A stretch of 5,572 bases of DNA from Clostridia bacterium (GCA_017958705.1 JAGDCE010000171.1:1-5572); one strand, 5' to 3'; shown: positions 1 through 5,136, counted from the stretch's first letter. Made by a program: numbers and translations. The notes: generated by a model from the letters alone, not told the origin.

Positions 1-26
1 GGGTTTGGGGGTAATTGAGGGGTGGG
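1..26 (+). other. Candidate G-quadruplex motif
   Basis: Four G-runs (1-3, 7-11, 19-22, 24-26) are separated by loops of 3, 7 and 1 nt, which meets the usual G3+N1-7 rule. It is cut by the window edge and overlaps one arm of the 4-37 inverted repeat, so the two structures would compete. Folding is inferred from sequence only. Confidence 0.4.
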
Positions 27-37
27 TGACCCCCAAA
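4..37. repeat. 9-bp perfect inverted repeat at the outer end of the left array
   Basis: TTTGGGGGT (4-12) is the exact reverse complement of ACCCCCAAA (29-37), with a 16-nt G-rich loop. It directly abuts the array of smaller hairpins starting at 41 and may be its outermost, larger unit. Confidence 0.6.
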
Positions 38-40
38 TTC

Positions 41-164
41 GTCGCGAAGCGACTCCTTAACTCGCCGCAGGCGAATTTCACTTGCCCGCAGGGCAAATTT
101 CACTTGACGACAGTCAAATTTCACGTTCCGCCCGCGGCGGAACATTTCACTCCGCGTAAGCGGA
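41..164. repeat. Array of six short hairpins with constant ATTTCAC linkers
   Basis: Six perfect stem-loops occur in series: GTCGC/GCGAC (41-53), TCGCC/GGCGA (62-74), TTGCCC/GGGCAA (82-96), TTGAC/GTCAA (104-117), GTTCCGCC/GGCGGAAC (125-143) and TCCGC/GCGGA (151-164). Loops are 3-4 nt. The linkers at 75-81, 97-103, 118-124 and 144-150 are identical (ATTTCAC, exactly 7 nt); the first linker (54-61) is degenerate. Linker starts are 22, 21 and 26 nt apart. Stem sequences all differ while pairing is exact. The array lies downstream of the 3' end of the SIS/kinase operon, where it would be transcribed with GTGAAAT linkers. Similar arrays are familiar to me from Clostridia genomes, but I know of no established function. 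Confidence 0.85.
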
Positions 165-167
165 TAT

Positions 168-198
168 TCGACGGGTCGTCGAGGGCGCCGACCCCTAC
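168..198. repeat. GC-rich dyad between the operon end and the hairpin array
   Basis: Two overlapping pairings are possible: TCGAC (168-172) with GTCGA (178-182), or GGGTCG (173-178) with CGACCC (189-194) across a 10-nt loop. Read on the minus strand the element begins GTAGGGGTCGGCG, resembling a GTAGGGG-type intergenic repeat that I recall from Clostridia genomes; that resemblance is from memory. No T-run follows on the minus strand, so it is not a classical intrinsic terminator, although it is the first strong structure after the operon's last stop codon. Confidence 0.55.
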
Positions 199-222
199 AG
201 ATCGGCCTCACAGAATTGCCGC

Positions 223-957
223 TCACCAGCCGAATTTTTCGTAATTCGGTTCGATCACGGTTTTATTGTAATCGTTGCCGCCGGGGAAGTTGGCGCTTTT
301 GAGTATGCCCGGTGTGATCCCTCGCTCAAGCAGCTTCTCCACCGCGACGCTCGTGATGCTCCACATAATATAATCCGACGCGATGCCGGACGCGGCTCCG
401 AATTTCGCTTCGATGCCTGGCACGTCGATCATCGCCTCCGCGGCGGGCGCGCAGTTGTCAATCGTCAGCGTGGCGATCTCGTACAGCTTTTTGCCGGACG
501 GGTGAACGGGATCGACCTTCACGGCGTACTCCATCGACGTGAACGCGATGACTTTGATGCCGAGTTTCACCGCCTCATACGCCAGATCGACGACCTTTTT
601 CGTCCTGCCGGAAACGGAGCTGAGAAACAGCACGTCGCCCGGACGGAAATTCGAATTCATCAGCGCGTATCTCGCCTCCGCGCCCTGTCTGTCGTATCCG
701 AGATCCGAGTTGTCGCGCGCTCTGCCGCCGTTCTCCACGTTCAGCTCATAGCTGAAATGTTTATAGAATATCGGTCCGCCTCCGCGGTAGATCGAGTCCA
801 TTTCCATATGATGACAGATGCTCGACAGGAATATACAGCCTCCGTTCGCCACGCTTTCCGCGACGATCTCTCCTGCCTTCACTATATTCTCCGTTTGCGT
901 GTCCCTGACCTTGCGAAACAGGTCGTCTATCGCTTCTCTGTATCTTTCAAGCAGCAT
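223..957 (-). CDS. Diverged SIS-domain (sugar isomerase-type) protein, second paralogue
   Basis: A 244-residue predicted cytosolic SIS-fold protein of the UPF0309/SIS_2 type, a family thought to bind phosphosugars. From residue 107 to 231 it aligns without gaps to the SIS protein two genes upstream: GD (107-108), SVSGRT (114-119), HPSGKK (152-157), IDN (166-168) and SANFPGGNDYN (221-231). The N-terminal phosphate-loop region is unusual: residues 45-51 read SSICHHM where the family has a Gly/His-rich loop, and the following segment (62-105) is unlike its paralogue. The start at 957 is preferred because GGAGG (965-969) sits 7 nt before it and the length then matches the paralogue (244 versus 245). 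An in-frame ATG at 975 would overlap the kinase stop as ATGA but has a weak ribosome site. It is the last gene of the operon, and its exact substrate is not readable from sequence. Confidence 0.88.
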   Translation of the reverse strand: MLLERYREAIDDLFRKVRDTQTENIVKAGEIVAESVANGGCIFLSSICHHMEMDSIYRGGGPIFYKHFSYELNVENGGRARDNSDLGYDRQGAEARYALMNSNFRPGDVLFLSSVSGRTKKVVDLAYEAVKLGIKVIAFTSMEYAVKVDPVHPSGKKLYEIATLTIDNCAPAAEAMIDVPGIEAKFGAASGIASDYIMWSITSVAVEKLLERGITPGILKSANFPGGNDYNKTVIEPNYEKFGW

Positions 958-960
958 TTT

Positions 961-969
961 GGCTCCTCC
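961..969 (-). promoter_or_regulatory. Ribosome binding site deciding the start of the diverged SIS gene
   Basis: GGAGGAG on the minus strand lies 7 nt before the ATG at 957 (counting from GGAGG) but inside the coding sequence if the upstream ATG at 975 were used. This placement argues for the downstream start. Confidence 0.7.
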
Positions 970-971
970 GT

Positions 972-1931
972 TCATTTCTTTCTGTTTACGTCGTATGCGA
1001 ATTCCGGATAGTCCGCGGCGAGTTTTACCGCGTCCTCGTCCGAAAAGCTTCCCGTCTGTATGTATCTGTGTTTCGCCGGCGCGCCGAGCACCGGCTCGAG
1101 CTTCGGTATGATCACAGGTCTGTTGCCGATCTCATTAAGAAACGCCCGTGTGAACACGGGATTCCCGCGCCACACGCTGCCGGACAGCGTAAGCGGAATG
1201 TCATCCGGTATTTCGTATCTTTTGCACAGATACGAAAGCTGCGCCGATATAAGCGACGCGGACTCCTCCATTATCCCGCGCGCGACCGCGTCTCCGCGCT
1301 CCGCCTCGTCTGCGACCGTCGGCGTGAATGAAGCGACCGACGCGGTAGGCGACCGCTTATCGTCGCGGTAGATCGAGAAGACCGCCTCGCGCAGCCTGTC
1401 TCTTCCGCCGAATCCGAGCTTTTCCGGGATCGCGTCGGTAAGCGACGTGCGCGGTCCTCTGCCCTCGCTGTCGCGGATCGCGGCGATAAACGCCTGTCTG
1501 CCTATCCAGTACCCGGAGCCCTCGTCCGAGACGGCGGCGCCGTATCCTCCCGTCGCGTAAGCGTTCCCTTTCAAGCGCGCGAAGACCGTCGAGCCGGTGC
1601 CGCAGAGCGCGAGGATCCCGTCGCCGAATATTCCGGCGGCGGAAAGTCCCATATCGAGCTCTCCCGTAACCTTGATCTCGCCTATTTCGCATACCTTCGA
1701 CAGCTCTTCCGCCGCGTACGGCTCAAACGTGCCGTAAAGCGCCTCGATCCGCATACCGCGAACGCCGAGTTTGTCGATGAGCTCCATTGCATGGGCTTTC
1801 ACAAGCCCGGCGGGCGTCGTGTTCCTGCGCAGACTGCCGCAGACCGCGGCCGAGCGACGCGAAAGATCTTCGCCGTATAACACCGCGGCGACCTTCGTGC
1901 CGCCGCTGTCGAGTGAAAGATAATACTTCAT
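972..1931 (-). CDS. BadF/BadG-family sugar kinase, N-acetylglucosamine kinase-like
   Basis: A 319-residue ASKHA-fold kinase expected to transfer phosphate from ATP to an amino sugar such as GlcNAc in the cytosol. Seen in order: phosphate-1 motif DSGGTK (8-13); a likely catalytic Asp in ELDMG (Asp93); phosphate-2 motif LCGTGS (109-114); the signature VSDEGSGYWIG (134-144) typical of the NAGK group; an ASFTPTVADEAERGD segment (200-214); and an adenosine-motif LSGSVW (249-254). Length fits the family. The ATG at 1931 shares its A with the TGA stop of the upstream SIS gene (TGATG), and no good Shine-Dalgarno is visible, so translation is probably coupled. A GTG one codon earlier (1934) is possible. 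The gene sits between two SIS-domain genes, which supports a phosphosugar pathway. Some BadF-family members are glucosamine kinases or dehydratase activators; the compact single-domain layout and lack of a CxxC cluster favour a sugar kinase. Confidence 0.9.
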   Translation of the reverse strand: MKYYLSLDSGGTKVAAVLYGEDLSRRSAAVCGSLRRNTTPAGLVKAHAMELIDKLGVRGMRIEALYGTFEPYAAEELSKVCEIGEIKVTGELDMGLSAAGIFGDGILALCGTGSTVFARLKGNAYATGGYGAAVSDEGSGYWIGRQAFIAAIRDSEGRGPRTSLTDAIPEKLGFGGRDRLREAVFSIYRDDKRSPTASVASFTPTVADEAERGDAVARGIMEESASLISAQLSYLCKRYEIPDDIPLTLSGSVWRGNPVFTRAFLNEIGNRPVIIPKLEPVLGAPAKHRYIQTGSFSDEDAVKLAADYPEFAYDVNRKK

Positions 1932-2668
1932 CACATGTAAAATATATTTTCTTTATATTCCTCAAAAATGCGTGCGTTATGCTCGTCGCCGCCGTCGAGG
2001 TTTGCGCTCATCAGCACCGGCGGGACGACGCCGTCGTCGATCATCCTGTTCACGGCGTCGATCACTATCGCGTTGATCAGCGCCGCGCCGACGACGGTCG
2101 ACGTCGGGCCGATCTTCTCCGGCAGTCCGTCCACCTGCACCGCCGCGTCGCCTACGTCGCCTTTATTGTCTATCACGATGTCGCAGACCTCGAAAAGCCT
2201 CTTTCCTGACGGATGGCGCGAGCTCACGGCGTTCGAGTACGCGAGGTTCGTTATGCAGACCGTTTTCACGCCCTTTTCCCTCGCCGTTACCGCCATCTCG
2301 ACCGGCACGGTGGTCCTGCCGGCCACGGAATGGATGATCAGCAGATCCCCGCGCTGAACGTGATTTTTCTCAAGTATCGTTTTTCCGATCCCGGGCACGC
2401 GCTCGAGCGAGCTCGTCATCGTGATCGGGCGGGTATTGAGCATCATCGCCGGGAAGAATATCGGATTTATCACGGCAAGTCCGCCGGTGCGGTAAAACAC
2501 CTCCTCGGCGATTATGCCTGCGTGCGAGCAGCCGAAAACGAAAACGTTATGTTTACGCTCGATCGCGTCGGCGATCGAAAACGCCGCTTCTCTTAACACG
2601 TCGCGCTGTTCGTCATAGGCGCGCGCTGTCATCGCGGTAACGATATTTATGTAATCTCCGCCTCTCAT
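1931..2668 (-). CDS. SIS-domain (UPF0309-like) phosphosugar-binding protein
   Basis: A 245-residue single SIS domain close to the UPF0309 family; such domains bind phosphorylated sugars in isomerases, MurQ-type etherases and regulators. Family landmarks are VFVFGCSHAG (42-51), AEEVFYRTGGLA (54-65), SVAGRT (114-119), a VPVEMA helix (121-126), SRHPSGKRLFEVCDIVIDN (150-168) and SANLDGGDEHN (221-231). Residues 115-116 (VA) replace the usual polar pair before GR, so phosphate contacts may differ from the norm. The ATG at 2668 is chosen because GGAGG is 5 nt upstream; a TTG at 2692 falls about at the predicted transcription start and is unlikely. It is the first gene of the operon, directly behind a strong promoter, and its stop overlaps the kinase start. 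The substrate is unknown; an amino-sugar phosphate is inferred from the kinase neighbour. Confidence 0.92.
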   Translation of the reverse strand: MRGGDYINIVTAMTARAYDEQRDVLREAAFSIADAIERKHNVFVFGCSHAGIIAEEVFYRTGGLAVINPIFFPAMMLNTRPITMTSSLERVPGIGKTILEKNHVQRGDLLIIHSVAGRTTVPVEMAVTAREKGVKTVCITNLAYSNAVSSRHPSGKRLFEVCDIVIDNKGDVGDAAVQVDGLPEKIGPTSTVVGAALINAIVIDAVNRMIDDGVVPPVLMSANLDGGDEHNARIFEEYKENIFYM

Positions 2669-2678
2669 AGCGACCTCC
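2669..2678 (-). promoter_or_regulatory. Ribosome binding site of the first SIS gene
   Basis: GGAGG (2674-2678) lies 5 nt before the ATG at 2668. It would be inside the reading frame if the upstream TTG (2692) were used, so it decides the start. Confidence 0.8.
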
Positions 2679-2697
2679 GTTTCTTTATTCAATTCGT

Positions 2698-2726
2698 ATC
2701 ATATCACAAAACACGGCGAAAATCAA
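2698..2726 (-). promoter_or_regulatory. Sigma-A promoter of the SIS-kinase-SIS operon
   Basis: On the minus strand a -35 box TTGATT (2721-2726), a 17-bp spacer and a -10 box TATGAT (2698-2703) with an upstream TG (extended -10) are present. The predicted start near 2691 gives a leader of about 23 nt, barely enough for the ribosome binding site. It lies between the rplA terminator and the first SIS gene, so the operon is independently transcribed. No operator-like palindrome is evident. Confidence 0.85.
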
Positions 2727-2757
2727 TAGATTACGGCGCTTTTCCGCACATAAGCAC

Positions 2758-2788
2758 AAAAATACCTCTGCTAATTGCAGAGGTATTT
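2758..2788 (-). terminator. Intrinsic terminator of the rpmG-rplA operon
   Basis: A perfect 12-bp stem (2760-2771 with 2777-2788) and a 5-nt loop are followed on the minus strand by a five-U run (2762-2758) that continues the stem's A/U end. It begins 14 nt after the rplA stop. The plus-strand side has no comparable U-tract, so it acts in one direction. Confidence 0.93.
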
Positions 2789-2801
2789 CGTTGCCGTATT
2801 A

Positions 2802-3497
2802 TCAGCCGCCCAGCTTCGCGCTGTTGAGCTTGATGCCGGGGCCCATGGTGGAGGCGATGCAGACGCTCTTCAGGTACTGACCTTTTGCGGCTGCCGGTTT
2901 TGCCTTGATTATCGCGCCGATGAGGGCGTCGAAGTTTTCCATGAGTTTCTCGGGACCGAAGGAAGCTTTTCCTATCGGGCAGTGGATGATGTTGGTCTTG
3001 TCAAGACGGTATTCAATCTTACCGGCCTTGGCTTCCTTGACGGCGCGAGCGACGTCGGGAGTGACCGTTCCGGCTTTCGGGTTAGGCATAAGTCCTTTAG
3101 GACCGAGCACTTTACCGAGACGGCCGATAACGCCCATCATATCGGGAGAAGCGATGACCACGTCGAATTCGAACCAGTTTTCCTTGGTTATCTTCGTGAC
3201 GTAATCCTCCGCGCCGACGTAATCGGCGCCTGCCGCCGCGGCCGCGTCAGCCTTGTCGCCCTTCGCGAAAACGAGGGTGCGGACGGTCATGCCGGTTCCG
3301 TTCGGAAGGACGATAGCGCCTCTTACCTGCTGGTCAGCGTGACGGCTGTCGACGCCGACACGGATGTGAGCTAAGACGGTCTCGTCGAATTTCGCCTTGG
3401 AGGTCTTTACGATAAGATCGAAGGCCTCGGGCTCGTCGTACTGCTTCGTGCGGTCAACGAGCTTTATGCTGTCTTTGTATTTCTTTCCTCTGAACAT
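2802..3497 (-). CDS. rplA: 50S ribosomal protein L1
   Basis: A 231-residue protein of normal length for bacterial L1, the 23S rRNA-binding protein of the mobile L1 stalk that helps release E-site tRNA. Hallmarks are DRTKQYDEPEAFDLIVKTS (15-33), FDETV (37-41), RGAIVLPNGTG (59-69), and the RNA-binding signature LGPKGLMPNPKAGTV (131-145), with a two-domain layout in which domain II is inserted in the middle. The AAAGGAGG ribosome site (3508-3515) overlaps the rplK stop codon, so L11 and L1 synthesis are likely coupled. In E. coli and other bacteria L1 also represses this operon by binding the mRNA before rplK, and a matching leader is present here. It is the last gene before a strong terminator; rplJ-rplL do not follow. 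Confidence 0.98.
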   Translation of the reverse strand: MFRGKKYKDSIKLVDRTKQYDEPEAFDLIVKTSKAKFDETVLAHIRVGVDSRHADQQVRGAIVLPNGTGMTVRTLVFAKGDKADAAAAAGADYVGAEDYVTKITKENWFEFDVVIASPDMMGVIGRLGKVLGPKGLMPNPKAGTVTPDVARAVKEAKAGKIEYRLDKTNIIHCPIGKASFGPEKLMENFDALIGAIIKAKPAAAKGQYLKSVCIASTMGPGIKLNSAKLGG

Positions 3498-3514
3498 ACC
3501 GTTTGCGCCTCCTT

Positions 3515-3940
3515 TCAGTCAACTACGGTGACGCCCATGCTGCGGGCGGTGCCGGCGACCATGCTCATTGCCGCTTCCACGGAACCGGCGTTGAGGTCGG
3601 GCATCTTGGTTTCGGCGATCTTGCGGATCTGCTCTTTGGTGATCGTGGCGACCTTGGTCTTGTTCGGGACCGCGGAGCCGGATTCGATACCGCAGGCTTT
3701 CTTTATAAGAACGGCTGCGGGCGGAGTTTTGGTGATGAAGGTGAACGTGCGGTCGGCGTAGATCGTGATGACTACGGGGATTATGAGACCGATGTCGTTC
3801 TTTGTCCTTTCGTTGAACTCTTTACAGAAGTTGGGGCTGCTGACTCCGTGAGGAGAAAGCGCGGGACCTACAGGCGGAGCGGGATTCGCTTTGCCGGCAG
3901 GCAACTGGAGCTTAACGTAAGCTACGATTTTCTTTGCCAT
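3515..3940 (-). CDS. rplK: 50S ribosomal protein L11
   Basis: A 141-residue L11, full length, which binds the GTPase-associated region of 23S rRNA and supports elongation-factor function and stringent-response activation. The N-terminal domain keeps QLPAGKANPAPPVGPAL (12-28) with the prolines of the thiostrepton-contact region (Pro22, Pro23, Pro26); the C-terminal RNA-binding domain keeps TFITKTPPAAVLIKKACGIE (a 20-residue stretch), PNKTKVATIT, KMPDLNA and GTARSMGV. Oddly, residues 29-37 read SPHGVSSPN where most bacteria have GQ-x-G-V-N-I-x-x. Ribosome site GGAGGT (3948-3953) precedes the ATG by 7 nt. The gap to rplA is 17 nt. Confidence 0.98.
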   Translation of the reverse strand: MAKKIVAYVKLQLPAGKANPAPPVGPALSPHGVSSPNFCKEFNERTKNDIGLIIPVVITIYADRTFTFITKTPPAAVLIKKACGIESGSAVPNKTKVATITKEQIRKIAETKMPDLNAGSVEAAMSMVAGTARSMGVTVVD

Positions 3941-3957
3941 TTTTATTACCTCCGTAT

Positions 3958-4002
3958 GTGGTTATTGTCGGAAGACACGAAAAAGATTTATCTTCCTCCC
4001 AC
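3958..4002 (-). promoter_or_regulatory. Probable L1-binding autoregulatory leader before rplK
   Basis: The nusG-rplK spacer can fold, on the minus strand, into GUGG (4002-3999) paired with CCAC (3961-3958) and GGAAGA (3996-3991) paired with UCUUCC (3975-3970), separated by an asymmetric internal loop of GA opposite GACAAUAA. Two helices flanking an asymmetric purine-rich loop just before the rplK ribosome site is the arrangement known for L1 translational operators. The assignment is inferred from position and shape, without a family alignment. Confidence 0.6.
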
Positions 4003-4041
4003 GACTGCACAAAACAAGCGGCAAATGCCTGTCCGTGCGTG

Positions 4042-4058
4042 TGCAGACTCAGTCTGCA
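4042..4058 (-). other. Hairpin just after nusG
   Basis: TGCAGACTCAGTCTGCA is a perfect 17-nt palindrome around position 4050, able to form a 7-bp stem with a 3-nt loop, 4 nt beyond the nusG stop. No U-run follows, so it is not a terminator. It could protect or mark the mRNA between nusG and the L11-L1 part, or be a processing site. Confidence 0.5.
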
Positions 4059-4062
4059 GGGC

Positions 4063-4623
4063 TCACATCGGTGAAAGATCAGCCGCGTCGAGCTCGATCA
4101 CTGTCTCGCGTCCGAACATGAACGCGGAGCAGGTGACCGTGCGGTCGTCCGCAGATATCTCAAGCACCTTGACCTCGGATATACCGAACATGACGCCTTC
4201 CTTGACCTTGACCGTGTCGCCGACGGCGAATCCCAGACCGGATTTCTTTTCCGTGACGGGAGCGTCGGTCGCGTCGGGTTCGAGACCCCACATCGCGACT
4301 TCATCGTCAGTCAGCGCGACAGGCTTTGATCCGGGGCCGACGAAGCCGGTAACACCGCGGATATTTCTTACTATGTGCCAGGTGAAATCGTTCATCACCA
4401 TCTTTACGAGAACGTAGCTGGGGAATAATTTCGTTTCATGTCTTTTTTCAGTCTCTCCGTCCATCTCAACGGTGACCTCAACAGGGATGCGAACGTCGGT
4501 CACGACGTCCTGGAGTCCTCTGTTCTCGACGATCTTCTTGATATCTTCCAGAACTTTGTTCTCATAGCCCGAGTAGGTATGTGCAACGTACCATTTAGGT
4601 TCGGGTGAGTAATCATCCATCAT
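4063..4623 (-). CDS. nusG: Transcription termination/antitermination factor NusG
   Basis: A 186-residue NusG, the RNA-polymerase-bound factor that modulates pausing and links transcription with Rho or the ribosome. The NGN domain is clear: WYVAHTYSGYENKV (11-24), RIPVE (45-49), KLFPSYVLVKM (65-75), WHIVRNIRGVTGFVG (82-96). The C-terminal KOW domain is recognisable (VGDTVKVKEG 134-143, FGRETVIELD 170-179) but degenerate: the usual GPF is GVM, the glycine of the KOW turn is missing in ISEVKV, and TPVEL is TVIEL. Starts at 4623 and 4620 (two adjacent ATGs) are both compatible with the AAAGAGG site; the first is given. It is co-transcribed with secE upstream and rplK downstream. Confidence 0.97.
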   Translation of the reverse strand: MMDDYSPEPKWYVAHTYSGYENKVLEDIKKIVENRGLQDVVTDVRIPVEVTVEMDGETEKRHETKLFPSYVLVKMVMNDFTWHIVRNIRGVTGFVGPGSKPVALTDDEVAMWGLEPDATDAPVTEKKSGLGFAVGDTVKVKEGVMFGISEVKVLEISADDRTVTCSAFMFGRETVIELDAADLSPM

Positions 4624-4638
4624 AGCGAGCCTCTTTCT

Positions 4639-4676
4639 TTACGCGGGTAAGATTGCGTCCGCGCGCCCCCGCGTAA
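4639..4676 (-). other. Large hairpin in the secE-nusG spacer
   Basis: TTACGCGGG (4639-4647) is the exact reverse complement of CCCGCGTAA (4668-4676), with a 20-nt GC-rich loop. On the RNA its 3' arm ends directly before the purine-rich nusG ribosome site, so it could affect nusG translation. No U-tract follows, which rules out an ordinary terminator. Confidence 0.6.
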
Positions 4677-4704
4677 CTGGCGACGCGTATTTTGCCGGAA
4701 ACGG

Positions 4705-4962
4705 TCAGCTTCCTATTTTGCCGAGCAGACCTATGATCTGTGAAAATGCGAGGTCAAGCAGGACCACGAAGAGTCCCAGAACGACCATGGCGGCAAGTAC
4801 GATGCCCGTGTTCTTCGCCGTCTGCTTGGCGGTAGGCCACGTGATCTTCTTGAGTTCGCCTTTGTAATCCTTCAGAAACCTGACGATGCGCTTCCACAAG
4901 CCTTCTTTTTTCCGGACTTCCTTGACTTCCGTTTTTTCGGAAGTTTTCAGTTCGTTTGCCAT
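4705..4962 (-). CDS. secE: Preprotein translocase subunit SecE
   Basis: An 85-residue SecE of the short Gram-positive form, the essential clamp of the SecYEG channel in the cytoplasmic membrane. A charged, Lys/Glu-rich N-terminus (residues 4-25) leads into the amphipathic helix and the hallmark ELKKITWPT (36-44), followed by one transmembrane helix (about 53-76, Val/Leu/Phe-rich). Ribosome site GGAGG lies 5 nt before the ATG. It sits in the conserved order rpmG-secE-nusG, 21 nt after rpmG. Confidence 0.96.
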   Translation of the reverse strand: MANELKTSEKTEVKEVRKKEGLWKRIVRFLKDYKGELKKITWPTAKQTAKNTGIVLAAMVVLGLFVVLLDLAFSQIIGLLGKIGS

Positions 4963-4983
4963 AACAGCCTCCGGTTTCTTAAA

Positions 4984-5133
4984 TTACTTGGTTTCCTTGT
5001 GCAGAGTGTGCTTGCGGCAGAATCTGCAGTATTTGTTCATCTCAAGTCTGTCGGGGTCGTTTTTCTTGTTTTTCTTGGTGTCATAGTTCCTCTGCTTGCA
5101 GACCGTGCAGGCAAGGGTTATCTTGTCTCTCAT
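4984..5133 (-). CDS. rpmG: 50S ribosomal protein L33, zinc-binding form
   Basis: A 49-residue L33, normal length. It starts MRDKITLACTVC and ends CRFCRKHTLHKETK, with four cysteines at 9, 12, 36 and 39 forming two CxxC pairs, the zinc-ribbon (C+) type; organisms that also carry a cysteine-free copy switch between them under zinc limitation. The central NYDTKKNKKNDPDRLEMNKY is typical. Ribosome site GGGAGGTG ends 7-8 nt before the ATG at 5133, after an approximately 125-nt leader. It is the first confident gene of the ribosomal/secretion operon. Confidence 0.96.
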   Translation of the reverse strand: MRDKITLACTVCKQRNYDTKKNKKNDPDRLEMNKYCRFCRKHTLHKETK

Positions 5134-5136
5134 TTG

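Noticed and set aside
41..164. CRISPR array
   Set aside because: The constant part is only 7 nt, and the variable units are palindromic and 13-19 nt, unlike CRISPR repeats and spacers. No cas gene in view.
5..244. 79-codon plus-strand frame across the left array
   Set aside because: The frame runs through perfect hairpins and identical linkers; its repeated Phe-His residues simply translate ATTTCAC. No ribosome site.
973..975. Upstream ATG as start of the diverged SIS gene
   Set aside because: It forms an ATGA overlap with the kinase stop but has a poor ribosome site; GGAGG is placed for the ATG at 957, and that length matches the paralogue.
502..1011. 169-codon plus-strand frame antisense to the diverged SIS gene, and similar frames at 1787-2209, 2213-2596 and 2775-3374
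   Set aside because: All mirror confident minus-strand genes and have low-complexity, His/Arg/Asp-rich translations typical of antisense shadows.
2690..2692. TTG start for the first SIS gene
   Set aside because: It falls at about the predicted transcription start and would put the GGAGG inside the gene.
2693..2801. L10 leader after rplA
   Set aside because: The spacer contains only the intrinsic terminator and the promoter of the sugar operon, and rplJ does not follow.
4042..4058. Terminator after nusG
   Set aside because: The stem is good but no U-run follows, and rplK-rplA downstream show no convincing promoter of their own.
3503..4417. 304-codon plus-strand reading frame antisense to rplK and nusG
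   Set aside because: It lies over two certain conserved genes, has no ribosome site or recognisable motif, and is explained by codon composition of the opposite strand.
4963..4983. tRNA gene between rpmG and secE, as seen in some relatives
   Set aside because: The spacer is only 21 nt and is occupied by the secE ribosome site.
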